64,000 nt of DNA from Lentinula raphanica (lineage: Eukaryota > Basidiomycota > Agaricomycetes > Agaricales > Omphalotaceae). Where the stretch lies: positions 868,001 through 932,000 of the forward strand of contig JANVFP010000001.1 in assembly GCA_027919835.1 (NCBI GenBank). The letters run 5' to 3'. Below the pieces are notes generated by a model. The model did not search any database and was not told the DNA's origin. It was given only the letters and a program-made list of their open reading frames with translations. Positions within the stretch are counted from its first letter, which is position 1; each line of letters starts with the position of its first letter. Below are positions 12,787 through 23,955 of the stretch, one piece after another. A program made the position numbers and the translations under genes.

Positions 12787-13255
12787 AGTAGAGGCGCTGA
12801 TGGAAGGCATTTTGATTAGTAAACGATACCATTCCCAGATACGTCCTTGTCTGCTAACGATTCGATTTTAGTCAGTTGAAGAAGAACTTGCCAGAGCTGC
12901 AACTCAAGGAAGGACCTCGAGCACTCATGAAGGTTCGCCATTGGATCTGGGCGCCCTCGTTTAACCCGCCCTCTCGTTTCATCAGCTTGATTCCAGCTTT
13001 GCGTTATTTCTATTACTCAGACAATTATCACCCGCTCCCCCACACCTCTGTCGTTCACCGGCACCATCTGTTGTGGTTCGTCGGAGGATTGGTTTTATTT
13101 ATCAGTCTGCTAGTCATATCTATCGTTATAAATTGAAACTCCCCCTTGGACTGGGCCATTCGCACACTGGTGTTCAGAGTTTAAGCTTAAGGAGGGTCAA
13201 GGATTGCTCCCCGTGAGATGAAAGATAATATGAAACCTACTGCACATCCTGGAAA
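12787..13255. other. Intergenic region with possible extra 3' exon
   Basis: After the stop at 12786 there is an acceptor-like tttag at 12867-12871. An open plus-strand stretch at 12876-13136 then ends in WFVGGLVLFISLLVISIVIN, a strong transmembrane helix at the extreme C-terminus. It could be a spliced tail-anchor exon of the preceding repeat gene, or chance. The rest is 3' flank. Confidence 0.35.
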
Positions 13256-14368
13256 TCATTCTCTATACGATACCTGAGCGTTCTCTCGAGCCCATCTAAT
13301 ATCCTCCCCATCTTGTTCTATAGCGCAATTCAGAGCATGCAGCGGATTAAGTAGCTCGTCCTCGAACGATTGGCTCGGAGTAGGCAAGGATTGGGATATC
13401 AGCTGTAACATCGCCTCCGCCGAATCGAGAGGTAAGCCTTCGATGATGATCCGGATGTGATTCAAAAAGTAGACCCAGTCAACCTGGCTGATGTTGAGGT
13501 GATATTGAAGGGCTTTGTAGCCACTCCTCTGACGTTGTTGAGCGAAGCTAGCGTCGACGTTCATGAAGTGTTCGCTGTGCATATCCAGAGGTAAGTTATA
13601 CGATTCACTTGTTCATATAGTGAAAAGGAGAAACGCTTACACATGTGTAATGTTGATGGTATGAAAATCGTCCAAAGTCTGGTGGGCGTATAGGAGGCAG
13701 AGGATAAACCACCAGTAAAATGAATGCATGGTTTCGATCCTGCTCGTCAACTTTTCCAAGTAAAAAAGCGCCAGGAATACGGCAGGAGTCAAAGGTTTGT
13801 AGTCGTTGAGAATACCTCCCATTCGATCTGTGAACTCTAAACGTTCTTCGTCGGTTTGGGCTAGGTTTTCAATAGTAAGCCCATAGCACGGGAGGCGAAT
13901 TGTTAAGAACTGACCTTGATCCTTCAAATATGTGGGTAGGATCGCGAATTCCAACAGGTCTATCAAGGCAGAGTTCTGCGTTCGTGTGCGATCAGGGGAT
14001 ATAGGGATATCCGAGGAATGTATGTCGTTCTCGATGAATTCATCGACAGAACCTAGGCTTGCATCACTGGGAGTGGTCTGTGTCGGAACCGTCCAAGAGC
14101 GTGCCTGACGCTCGTCATGGTGGAAGTGTGACTCGGTTTGGATTCCGACATCGACCATGGTACGGACTGAGAGACTGCCATCAAGGTCGGCGTATGAGTA
14201 AGAACCGTATGGACTGAGTTCCAGTGGATCACGAAAGTAATGAGAGGACAAGGTATGGGGACTGTCATAGTTTGAAGGAGCTTCGAAATCGGAGCAAGAG
14301 CGTTTGGATTCTAGACTGGAGTCTTGAACTGTGTTTCCTACTTCGATACCCGAATTCGTGGAACGCAT
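13256..14368 (-). CDS. Cyclin-like domain protein
   Basis: At least two exons, joined by an intron between 13637 and 13575 that yields NITHVEHFMNVDASFAQQRQ. The second half of exon 1 and exon 2 carry a cyclin-box-like pattern: TPAVFLALFYLEKL and SFYWWFILCLLYAHQTL, then a helix ending YKALQYHLNISQVDWVYFL. This mirrors the 'l..LD..LyVs...W' element of PHO85-type cyclins. The N-terminal part is Ser/Thr/Asp-rich. The stop is at 13256. The start is uncertain: I place it at the ATG at 14368 (MRSTNSGIEVG). An in-frame ATG at 14584 would add 72 residues that look less protein-like, and a 5' intron with a GTATGT donor near 14510 is possible. A CDK partner role is inference. Confidence 0.5.
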
Positions 14369-15090
14369 CCCCAGCATGAATTTCCACGTCCAGCAAAGAT
14401 AAGAGGATGTGCAGGAGAAACGGAGATGGAAGACGTGTCCGTAGGTATTCAGAATCACAGAGGCACCGATACCAGTCCGTAGTGCTATCCCTCGAGGAGG
14501 TACATACGCCCATGATGAGCGTGCGGTAGACCATGAAGGATTGCTTGTTCGGAATACACAAGGTCCAGAAGAGAGTTGGAACATAACGGGGAAACTGACG
14601 CATCTGTACCAGCACAAACTGTATTTGAACTAAACGTGAAAGGGCAAAGCGTTCATGGTCAAAGTAAAGGTGAAAACATGAACGCGCGCTTAAACGGGCT
14701 TGGACCGACCAAACAAGATATCCAACAGGATCCAACACACGGACTGTCAAAGCAGTGACTAGGCTTTGACCACTGATCCAAAAAGCTGATCAGAAGAGAA
14801 AACGCACAATTGTCGAAAATGGCTAACAAATGAGCTCGCTGGCCTCATAAAAACCCTATCGACTTGGTCAATTCTAGAGACACGATGACGGCCGAGAGAT
14901 TTGATTTGATTTGACACCAGTTCATAAGTACAAGGGTGTGGATCGAGTCAGCTCGTCTTCAAATCGTGATGGAGAGGATAAACAAAGATCAAGATTAGTA
15001 CATAGAATGTAACGAGGGACGAAGTCCCGATAAGAAATGAGACACAAAGAGCAAAGAAGTGGCGTCAAAGTCCGACAAGGATGGAAACGC
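14369..15090. other. Intergenic region
   Basis: This holds the upstream region of the cyclin-like gene (its possible 5' exon included) and the 3' flank of SUMO. Nothing else was recognised. Confidence 0.35.
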
Positions 15091-15691
15091 TTATGAGGAG
15101 TATCCTCCGACCTCTGTTTTTGCAATGAACGGATGAGTGAAGAAATGGATGTTGAGAAGGCTAGTAACATACGCTCAACCATAACATCAATGGTATCTAG
15201 ACGGTGTAAGGAAAGATTGAGGATTGCATGAAAAACGGGGGGTTTGTTGAGTACACACCATTGTCCTCCATTTCTAACGAATGCGGTGTGTCTGTCTCTG
15301 ATATCCGTGTTCCATCATACAAGAATCTACCATCAGGGCAGAACGATGAGCACGACCGTGTCATAGAAAGAGGAGAAAGATGGCGGGTGGCAACACGTGA
15401 AACACGAAAGTACGACTTACCGTATAGTATTCACATCTTTGCCGACCTTGTTGGCATAAGCACCCAAAAGCTTGCGTAGTTGAGTAGTCCGTTTGATCTT
15501 GAAGAAGACCTCATCTCCTGATGAGCTGACTACCTGCCAACGCGCATAGAAAAATTCAGCATTTGCGCAGACAAGATGGGAAAAAAGAGACGAACCTTGA
15601 CATTGATTGTCTCCGGGTCTCCAGTTTTAGTATCGTCCTGCTGATTCGTGTCCTGTTGACTCGTGAAAGGAACTTGCTGCTCTTCAGACAT
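15091..15691 (-). CDS. SMT3: SUMO (Smt3-type ubiquitin-like modifier)
   Basis: Five exons (15691-15596, 15533-15421, 15326-15259, 15196-15173, 15113-15091) sum to 324 nt, giving 107 residues. The product is the small ubiquitin-like modifier conjugated to lysines of nuclear and other proteins. The N-terminus is the usual flexible Gln/Asp-rich tail (MSEEQQVPFTSQQDTNQQ). The beta-grasp core follows: INVKVVSSSGDEVFFKIK, the TTQLRKLLGAYANKVGK helix, FLYDGTRISETDTPHSLEME, then NDTIDVMVEQVGG. The diglycine needed for conjugation is followed by a three-residue tail (YSS) that a SUMO protease would remove. All hallmarks are intact. It is a small gene that is easily missed because its last exons are 24 and 23 nt long. 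Confidence 0.95.
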
Positions 15692-16022
15692 CTTTCTAGA
15701 TGTTCTTCGTGGTTCACAGACGACGAGAAGATGGCAGATAGAAAAAGAGTTGGACTGATTATGTAAGTCATTGTACTAAGCGTCTATGGACATGGTGAGC
15801 TGTGAGCTCATGCGACATGGAAGACTCAAGACACAGTGGTACATACATCGATCGAGGATAATACTAGTAAGTCAAGTCGTATTTTGAGAAATGGTGCTCG
15901 AGCACCACGAATATAAGATAACCGTTTAGAAAATTAAGTAGAGAATCTCATAGAAACGTTCTGAGGATGAAAAAAAATCCAAAGAAATAATTATACAATA
16001 TAGCCTGTACCCAAAAAGAAAA
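15692..16022. other. Intergenic region, SUMO promoter
   Basis: Short region upstream of SUMO and downstream of the large minus-strand gene. It is AT-rich near 15900-16020, as expected for a 3' UTR. No other feature was seen. Confidence 0.4.
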
Positions 16023-19000
16023 CTACCGCTGTGTCGTTGATTTTGATTTTGATTTCCTGCCCAAAGCAGAAGAGAGTGAAAAAAGCCTCTTCGCTTGCTG
16101 ATATTCAACATCTTCATCGCTCGAATCCGCCCAGATATCCTGTCCTGTAACCCCATCATTATGACTCTCGCTCGATTTGTTTGTGCTCAAATTCCTCTGC
16201 GCCTCTAATCTAAACTCATCCTCATCCTCAATCGCAGGCGGAGTCACAGAATACGTCGGTTGCAACGAAACCCGAACGCTCTTTCTTCGTCTCGGAGGAG
16301 TGGCATGAGTGGTATCAGTCATCGCATTCAGTGCCGTGTTTGATTCGGTGAGGTCTGTGCCACTGTTTTCGGTGACGTTCACCGTAGTGGTATTTCTGGT
16401 TTCTGCCCGGGTCAGTGTTTCTGTGGATGCACTGCTGACCGAAATATCAGATCCATCTGCATGTTGGTGTGGAGGTATCTCGTTGTTCTGATGAGAAAGC
16501 ATGTGTTGTCCTGTTCCCTGCCCTGTTTCGTCATCGTTGTCGTCTACAGCATCTTCGAAGGCTTCGACTCCAGTTTCATAAGACGAAATCGACGCTCCAT
16601 CTGAGGAATCCGAGCCTGAATCACTCTTTGCAGAGGAAGATATAGGACGCGAGGAGATAGAGCTCGGGAGGGCGTCGTAGGAGGGTATCGAGTGAGACGT
16701 CTCTTTCTCCTTGCCTTTGACATCCTGTTCGTGTGATATCACCATGATCGAGTTCACCAACGGAGACGCAGTTCGAGTAGGCTGATGCTGCGCCAGCATC
16801 CCATTCCTCCCACTCCTGGCAGAACCAGACGAACCTGCCGTCGAAACAGCCGAGCCAATTTGTGAACCAGAAGGTGAATTCGACTCTGCTGAACCCGTCG
16901 ATGGTTTCAATTGTGGTGCAACTTGGGTTGAAGATGGTTGTGTTGGCGGTTGCATCGGTGAGGGCGTTCGACTAGGGTTTTTCAAGGCGCTTCTGAGAGG
17001 CAGGACCACCTGTCCTGGCCGGTGTCCAGGCGTCGGTTTATTTTCTGCGTGCGAGTGGTCGTTGATCACCGGTAATGCCGCCAACAGAGGTGCAGACACA
17101 GATGTTGACGGACCAGGAGTATGGTCGGTACGAGACGCGGGAATCGAAGCACTGCCAGAGCGCACTCTAGCTGTAGGGATTACAGTTCATTAGAAACCCT
17201 CAAAAGTCAAAAAGAACATTGCTCTCACTCTGAGCATGGTTATGGTTTTCCCGTATATCCCTATCCATCTGCTCCTTCAAATCCTCGATATTGATCCCTC
17301 GTGGGGCTTTCAGAGTCTCCAACAGCCCACTCGGCGTGATAGTCCCTCCAACACTCTTCTTCAACATCGCAGACGAACCAGATTCTTCTGCTTTACCCCA
17401 CGCCTCTCGATTGGCTTTAGCGACGTCTTCCACGATCGACATCAGACTCGTACTTCCTGTGCCTATTGCGATGCTTCCATGGCCGTTATGCGAATTGGCT
17501 GGAGGTGAACTAGCTCGACGATCGTTCTTCGTTGTTGTGAATTGGGCAGAAGGGGTTGCGGATGGGGTGACCGACATCGTATGCGCACGAGTTACGGCTG
17601 CACGGGGATCATGTGTGGTATGGGACCCGCTGGGAGCACTAGTCGCGCTTCTTATAGATGAATTTCGTGATAAGGATGTCGAGGTTGAGTTGATCTTGGT
17701 GTTCTTGATAGTACTAGAAGTAGAGGTCGACGTGGATAAGCTCCCAGTGGGTAGAACTAGCGTGGCAGTTGAAGCCGACTTTGAGGAAGACGAAGCAGGC
17801 AACGAAGAAGGTAGTGACCTCCGATTATCCGACTTGCTCCTTTTTACACTGCTTTTCTTCGTGAGGGCTGTAGCTCCACCTCCACCTTCTTGACCATCTG
17901 CACTCGCCGCTACCGCAGGTTTACTCCTCTCTCCTCCATTCTCACCACGATTCCGATCCTCATCCTCCACCTTCATTACCTCCTGCTGCTGCCCCTCAAC
18001 CCACTCTTCCGCTCTCGACCTAGGCCTGGGCATATTCCGACTCCGAACACTCAGATCTCCATAGTCCACACTAGCGCTTCTCCGCCTATGCTTCAGCTCC
18101 CCATCAGCCAGATCATTCGAAGCCGTCTTCCCACGAAGTCCAACACCCGGACCATTTTTCTTCAGCCTCCTCCCTGAATTTCCATTACCACTGCCACTAG
18201 CGTGAGCAGATGTAGACGTAGACGTGTGGGCTTCACTCATCGTCCTTCCTCTAGGGACCGCAGCGACAATCGGTGGACCCGAAGACGACGTACGGGGCAT
18301 CCGCAAAGGTGCAGGCGGGGACGACATGACGCTCCCACCTTCCTCGTCGTCTTCGTTGAATATCCCAGCTTGACCTTTCCTTCGGTTCTTTCCTCCCAAA
18401 AGGCCAATCCGGGACTTGTTTATTCGGCCTCTAGGTCTATTCTGAGGTTCGTCGATGCTCCCACTGTCATCTACGACTGCCGCGGTAGTACTTGGCGATG
18501 TGTCTCTTCCCCCACGACGATCGTTGGCTTTACTACCACGGCCGAATAATCCTCTGATACTGCCGAAGAACTTGCCTGAATTAGAGGCACTGATAATGGA
18601 GGTACGATCCTTGTCTGTTTTCGCTATATCGACTCCATTAGCTCTGGACAGAGACGAAGTTGAGCCAATCCGGGCATTTGCATCGACCCCTTTAGAGTTT
18701 TTAGCAGAGAACCGTGGGTTCTCGACGACTCGAGCGTTGGTCGGAAGATGTTCATCTTCCGTGTCCGACTCACTTTCGGCACCTCCTTCTTGGGTCTGGT
18801 CCATCGACGTTCTCGTGCCAGCCAGAATTCCTTCGTGGAACCCAAGACTCTCCTCGGTGATGCGATGCGGGAGGACATGCCTTCGAGTACTTCGAGTAAT
18901 AGTCGCGTCTGAATCAGCAGTGGGCAACGTCAGATCGTCTATTGAGTGAGCAGGTGGAATGGGAATGTGGAAGGACTCTGATGATGGAGGAGACGGGCCT

Positions 19001-20028
19001 GAGGCTACTTCGAGTTCGGAGTATATGTGGGCTGTGGGATCATTGGATGGTGGAGGACTGCCGACGACAGCAACTCCAATCTGAGAAGCGGATTGTGATG
19101 GAGCGATTGATGACAGGTCGGATGATGGACGGTCATTGAATTCTAGTGCGGTGGGTGGTTTGGCGTGTACTGGCACGGGAGCAATAAGCTCAGGGAGTGG
19201 CTTCGTAGATGTTTGAGGCGAAGAGACTACTATTGTAGGGTGCATCGATTCTGAGTCTTAGCCAGGAAACACAATAACCATTTGACCTACCTTGTTCGCC
19301 AAAGCCAAGTAATACCTCAACCTCTTTCCCAATTTCCGACCATCTCCATCCACACTGAGCAAGTGCACGGAATCTGACGCGTAAACCATCACGTATGGCC
19401 AAGGAACGTTTACTGTCCAAGTCGACTTCTTTTTTGGCCAGATGAGTTTCGCAAGCCTGCAATTCGGCCTGTGCTGCTTGGAGTTTCTTGCTTGCTGATA
19501 TAGGGCCAGGACTCAGGGCTGAGAAGAATGATGTCGAGGCATAGGTCGTTGAAGGGTCTTCGGATTTGAGGGATAATGTAGAGGAAGATTCGGGTGGAGA
19601 GGTAAAGATGAATGTGGAATCCCTGTTGGTAGATGGTTTCGGCGTTGATTTCGAGGCTTTCAAGAGCCGAGTCACACTGTACGAGGTAAGTCTGTTGTAG
19701 TGTTGCAACTTTAGAAAACATACAGGATCTCTCTGTCTCTCATGACGTTCCCCACTTCGTCTTCTAAATCCTTCAACTCTTGCAAAGACTTGGTCCACTC
19801 TTCTACAGCGGCTAAGTACAGTCTTAACGCATTGTCCGCGTTAGACAACGAGCTAGCCACGGCCAGAATCACTTGAGAAGCCGGCGGCGGTGACGAGGCT
19901 GCATATGCGGAGAGAGAATTGAACGAGGCATGCGAAAGGTCTAGGAGAGAATGGTATTGCTTTATGTATTCTTTCTCGTGCGATATAAGATTTGAAAGAA
20001 GGCGGGAATCCGCCGACCTGTGTACCAT
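16023..20028 (-). CDS. Large protein: N-terminal BAR/IMD-like helical domain, long disordered region
   Basis: A conserved-looking basidiomycete protein of about 1250 residues. From the ATG at 20028 (MVHRSADSRLLSNLISHEKE) the first about 250 residues are helical and heptad-like: SLSNADNALRLYLAAVEEW, LKDLEDEVGNVMRDREIL, then, after an intron, VTRLLKASK, KLQAAQAELQACETHLAKKE and FRALAQCGWRWSEIGKEVEV. This resembles BAR/IMD membrane-curving domains such as yeast Ivy1, an inference from pattern. The rest (from about 19245 down) is Ser/Thr/Arg/Lys-rich disordered sequence with many potential phosphosites and one short helical stretch (INIEDLKEQMDRDIRENHN). A last intron near 17166-17227 precedes the C-terminal exon, which stops at 16023. 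A role in membrane or cortical organisation is plausible but unproven. Confidence 0.65.
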
Positions 20029-20156
20029 TGACAGTCGGAAGGATGGATTTTTGTTGGACGTTGTGGTACAACTTGCAAGTTGCCGATCATTTCCCAATAA
20101 GGCTACGATTCTCGCTTTCAATTCTACCAATTACTCTACTGAGAAGCATCGTCTCT

Positions 20157-21318
20157 TCATTCTGCCCACTTTGTACTAGCTACATCATTGAAATACCCCG
20201 TTTTCAACAAAACCCGGTCTTTCAATGGAAACCAGTCATGCCATTTCGCAGAAACCCAAGAGGAAGGAACGTTGAAAACTAGGATTTACCGGCGTTTGCA
20301 CAATTCAAAGTTCGCGATGGAGACCACGTACCACCGCGTTTGTTAGGGAGAGGACAATTCACATATAGCTCGAACTCTTCTGGCTTTTGAACACAGGTAC
20401 GAGGAAGGAGCATCACAGTCCTCTGAGCCTTGTGTATGAATGTTGTAGGAACGAATTCCCTATCAAACACGATGTCCTCCTGGACAGTATACTTTGGAGG
20501 TTCGGTGTTCTGACTGGATGGACCTCCCTGAACCTGGAAGGTAGCATAGGTGAGCGGAACATCATGTATCAGAGAAAACAGTTGACTCGCCAGGTCGAAT
20601 TTCGAAAGACTTTTCGGCAAATCCTTCGACCATGGGGCAAACACGATACACTTCAGGAAACAGAAATGATTCACTCTTTAGCAGAAAGGTAGACTGGCTC
20701 CACGAGGATCCTTCCTTACCGGGCAAAATCCCTTGTTCTATCAGTTTACACCAATCAGGATTCAGGAGTCATTAACTCTTGAACCTCGAGCTCATCGTTC
20801 TATACACTCACAGATAGATCCGAATCCCGGAAGAAATTTTGCAAAAGATATCCAGCTTGATAGTCAGGGCTCGGCCAGCTACTAGTCATTACTGGTATTC
20901 CTGGGATGAGGAGCGCAGACAGCGGGATAGATTGTTCATTCTGATCGTATTCACGCGCTTGACTCTGTTGGACAAGAAAATTCAAGAGGGAGCAGTGAGG
21001 ACTTATAGGAAAAGCAAGGAGAAAGAGATCTACCATAGGAATATACGCATATCCAACTGGCATATGTTTCCCGAGCAAAATAGTCCGACGAAGTGAGTAT
21101 TTCACTGGCTTGGTCTCAGTTCGGGGATCTAAAGTCGGTGCCAACACAGGCGATACCGGATGCTCGGACGGTGCGTCGTCCACGATGGTCGTCACATTAC
21201 TATCCAGTCGGTCGGAGGAAACGTGGGCGGGGAGAGGACTACCTCGGCTGATCGTCGCAGAGGCGATGCAGAACACGAGAAGAACTGAGAGGTATTGCTT
21301 CATAAGGAAAGGGAACAT
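20157..21318 (-). CDS. Secreted unknown protein, tandem copy A
   Basis: Several exons. The signal peptide is in exon 1 (MKQYLSVLLVFCIASATIS). An acidic Ser/Pro linker with SEHPVSPVLAP follows, then KYSLRRTILLGKHMPVGYAYIPM at an exon end. Exon 2 carries IPLSALLIPGIPV and AGYLLQNFFRDSDLS. A later exon carries FAPWSKDLPKSLSKF, the YTVQEDIVFDREFVP region and CVQKPEEFELYVNCPLPNK, with two Cys that could pair. The last exon is VFNVPSSWVSAKWHDW and stops at 20157. It is a close paralog of the next upstream gene, with the same exon order and a shared promoter block. No known family was recognised. It is probably extracellular. The start could also be the Met at 21303. Confidence 0.6.
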
Positions 21319-21771
21319 CGAAGTCTTGAGGGATCGTGTAGAATAGAGGCCAGCTCTAGGATCTGTTCAACAGGCAGTGGTGGTGGTATATACGAGGGTA
21401 TACGTGGACAAGAGTTTCATCTGTGCGTACTGCGACCCAAATATGTATATGCCTCATCGTAAATCAGCTGAAATGATGTCAATATATTAGACCCTGCTCA
21501 GTGCTAGTCTCTAGACCATGTTTCGTATTCTGATTGATCATTGGACGTTGACGTTGAGGCCCTGGGGGCTGTTCTGGGCTGTTGTACTATGTAGGAGGTT
21601 GACGTTGAAGCTCGTTGAAGCTAAGGCTGTTACCGGTTAGAAACACCAGGAAACACCCCGATGGATCAAGAATCAAGATTACATAATTCTCGCAGTTTGG
21701 CTCTCCATCAATGTACTCGTTAGAAATCATTACAGCAGAGCCGCGACTACGCCTTTAGCCTAAGCATCTAC
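21319..21771. promoter_or_regulatory. Promoter block shared with paralog (copy A)
   Basis: The 5' flank of copy A matches the 5' flank of copy B (22946-23170) over several blocks. One is a GCCAGCTCTAG-ATCTGTTCAACA segment near 21349-21373, followed by a GTGGTGGT run, TGCCTCAT near 21452, and a GTTGA-GG-CCCTGG-GGC block near 21548-21575. The duplication therefore took the promoter with it, and the two genes probably share regulation. The 3' end of copy B is at the right edge. Confidence 0.5.
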
Positions 21772-22945
21772 CTAGTGATTTCTCGATTTATCCTCCTTGA
21801 AAGCCTTCTTCAACCAAGGATCCTCTGGAGACCAAGTATGCCATTCCGCAGAAACCCAAGAGGAAGGGATCTTGAAAACTACGATATGATTCCCATTAGT
21901 AGCACATTCGCAAACGATAAGATTGGAACCACATACCACCACCCTTATCAGGGAGAGGACAGTTCGTATAGAGTTTGTAATTCTCGGGCTCAGAAGTACA
22001 GGAAGAAGGAAGGCGCAACGTTCTTCTGCGAATTCTCCTGACGAAGGTGTCCGGGTTCTCCCTATTTGACGTAGGAACGATTCCATTGAGGAACGCGATG
22101 GTGTGCCGGTATTCATAGATTTCCGATTTATCACCGTTATGAGTCTGGAGGGTAGTAGACGCAGGATGAGCGAGAAATATCGTGTACATAGAGAGAAAAG
22201 TTGAAACTCACTGTAGAAAATTCCGAAAGGGTTTCCGGCAAACCCTTCGACCATTTGGTAAACACTATACACTTCAAGCAACAAAAAGACTTCAGTCTTC
22301 AACAAAAATGGAGAAGTGACAACGGAAGAGCGTCCACTGGTAGGATATCCTCTGAGTTACTGGGCAATACTCCTTCGTCTATCATCAATCCGATCACTGG
22401 GTCAATATAGCTCAACCTACTAATCGAACTCTACACTTACAGGTAGAACCGAATCCTGGAAGAAATTTTGCAAGAGGTAGCCGTCCGTAGCGAAATGGCC
22501 CAAGTAGGTAGGGGGATTCTCTGGAATTCCTGGAATAATGAGGTCTGACAGCGAGATAGGTTGTTTGTTCTTGTCGTACTCAAGCGCTTTATTCTGTTGA
22601 AGAAGAAGCACCTGCCACACAGTGCAAAGAAGAGAGAGAATAACTTACCATAGGAATATACGCATAGCCAACTGGCTTATGTTCACCCCACAGAAAAACC
22701 CGACGTGAATATTCCACTGGCTCAATTACAGCTCGAGGATTAGCTGGAGGATCTTCTGAAGTTGATGGTACAGGCGATATGGGATGCTCGGATGCTTCGT
22801 CGGTAGCGACCAATGTCACTGCATCACTATCCGGTGAAATTTGGGAGGAATTGTACGCGGGGAGTGGACTCGCTTGGCTGAATGTCGTAGAAGCGACGAA
22901 GAACATAGCAAGGAAGAGGGATTGCTTAACAGATAGAGGAAACAT
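21772..22945 (-). CDS. Secreted unknown protein, tandem copy B
   Basis: Paralog of the adjacent downstream gene with the same layout. The signal peptide is MFPLSVKQSLFLAMFFVAST, followed by an acidic linker containing SEHPISPVPS, then SRRVFLWGEHKPVGYAYIPM at the exon end (copy A has RRTILLGKHMPVGYAYIPM). Later come ISLSDLIIPGIPE, YLLQNFFQDSVLPV, a middle region with IYEYRHTIAFLNGIVPTS, SCTSEPENYKLYTNCPLPDK, and a last exon FKIPSSWVSAEWHTWSPED stopping at 21772. Copy B lacks some of the middle of copy A and has a longer basic stretch (FVRRIRRRTLRLPSS). Function is unknown. No conserved catalytic motif was noticed. Confidence 0.6.
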
Positions 22946-23955
22946 CGAAGTCTTGAAAGGGGATCGTGCCAATTGTATGTTAGATGCCAGCTCTAGAATC
23001 TGTTCAACAGATGATGGTGGTGGTACTATGTGGACGGAAGTTTCATGCGTGCAGCGTGCTGCGATCCCGAAAGTTATATATGCCTCATGATCGCATATCA
23101 GCAAAAATTGCGTGAGGGAATGCTGTGAACACTGAAGTGATTGAACGTTGAGGGCCCTGGAGGCCGTTGAGGAATGTTAATGAGAAACTGAATTGGTAGT
23201 CCCGATGAATCATAGAGCAGCTATGTACTGGAACATAGGAAGAACTCGTTGCAATCGCATGCTTATCAGTGGATACGACCAAGCTTCGACTCATTCCCTT
23301 AGTACAAGAAGTCGTGCATCTGGTGTCGAGTATGCCATAGCCAAGCCTTCTGTGGAAAATGACTTTGCAAGACGGAGCATCACAAGATGCTGGACCAAGT
23401 AAGGCCAAATTCGAAACAATGGCTATTGTGACACCTTCGGCTTTACCATGTAGGAGGTAATTCCGCTACCGTATACGTATATCGAAACCTGAGATGGTCC
23501 TATCAGTGTTCGCATCTGTGACTGAAACGCACCCCAGTATGAGCTCCATGAATACGCTTGAATACGTACCCTATATCATTCTAGCAGAGGTTAGTAAGTT
23601 GTTTGCGAACTGAGAGTGAGAGGAACGGTCGCTGGTTGATGGTGATGGATCTGCCTCTGCCTCCGCTGCTGTAGCCTGTCACGGTCCACAGATGCATTGG
23701 GTCAAACTGTTTCAACAAGGATGATTGAGGAACTTTGATATGTATAACTTTCATACGCGAAAGTTCATTGCAGAAATGGTATGGATGGTTGTGATTGTCC
23801 AAGAGAAAATAATAATTCGTACCCCGAGTTGGCAATTTTGGCAATCTATCATTTTGTCATCATTAGTCAGCCCCGCTATTGAGATTCAATCCTCCAAATA
23901 CCTTCTTCCTATCCGACTTTACAGCTTTTTAATTGTCTCCTTCTTATTGAACTAC
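22946..23955. promoter_or_regulatory. Promoter block of copy B and divergent spacer to the kinase gene
   Basis: The part up to about 23170 repeats the promoter elements found upstream of copy A. The rest separates two divergently transcribed genes. A weak minus-strand open stretch at 23581-23844 was considered as a third paralog remnant but the similarity is too poor. No other gene was seen. Confidence 0.4.

Noticed and set aside
20029..20130. Extension of the large BAR-like protein upstream of 20028
   Set aside because: The frame is open but contains no ATG upstream; the first ATG is at 20028 and is followed by the conserved-looking block.
23581..23844. Minus-strand open stretch considered as a third paralog of the secreted pair
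   Set aside because: Only a few residues (IKVP near the end of an exon-like piece) resemble the last exon of copies A and B; the rest does not align.
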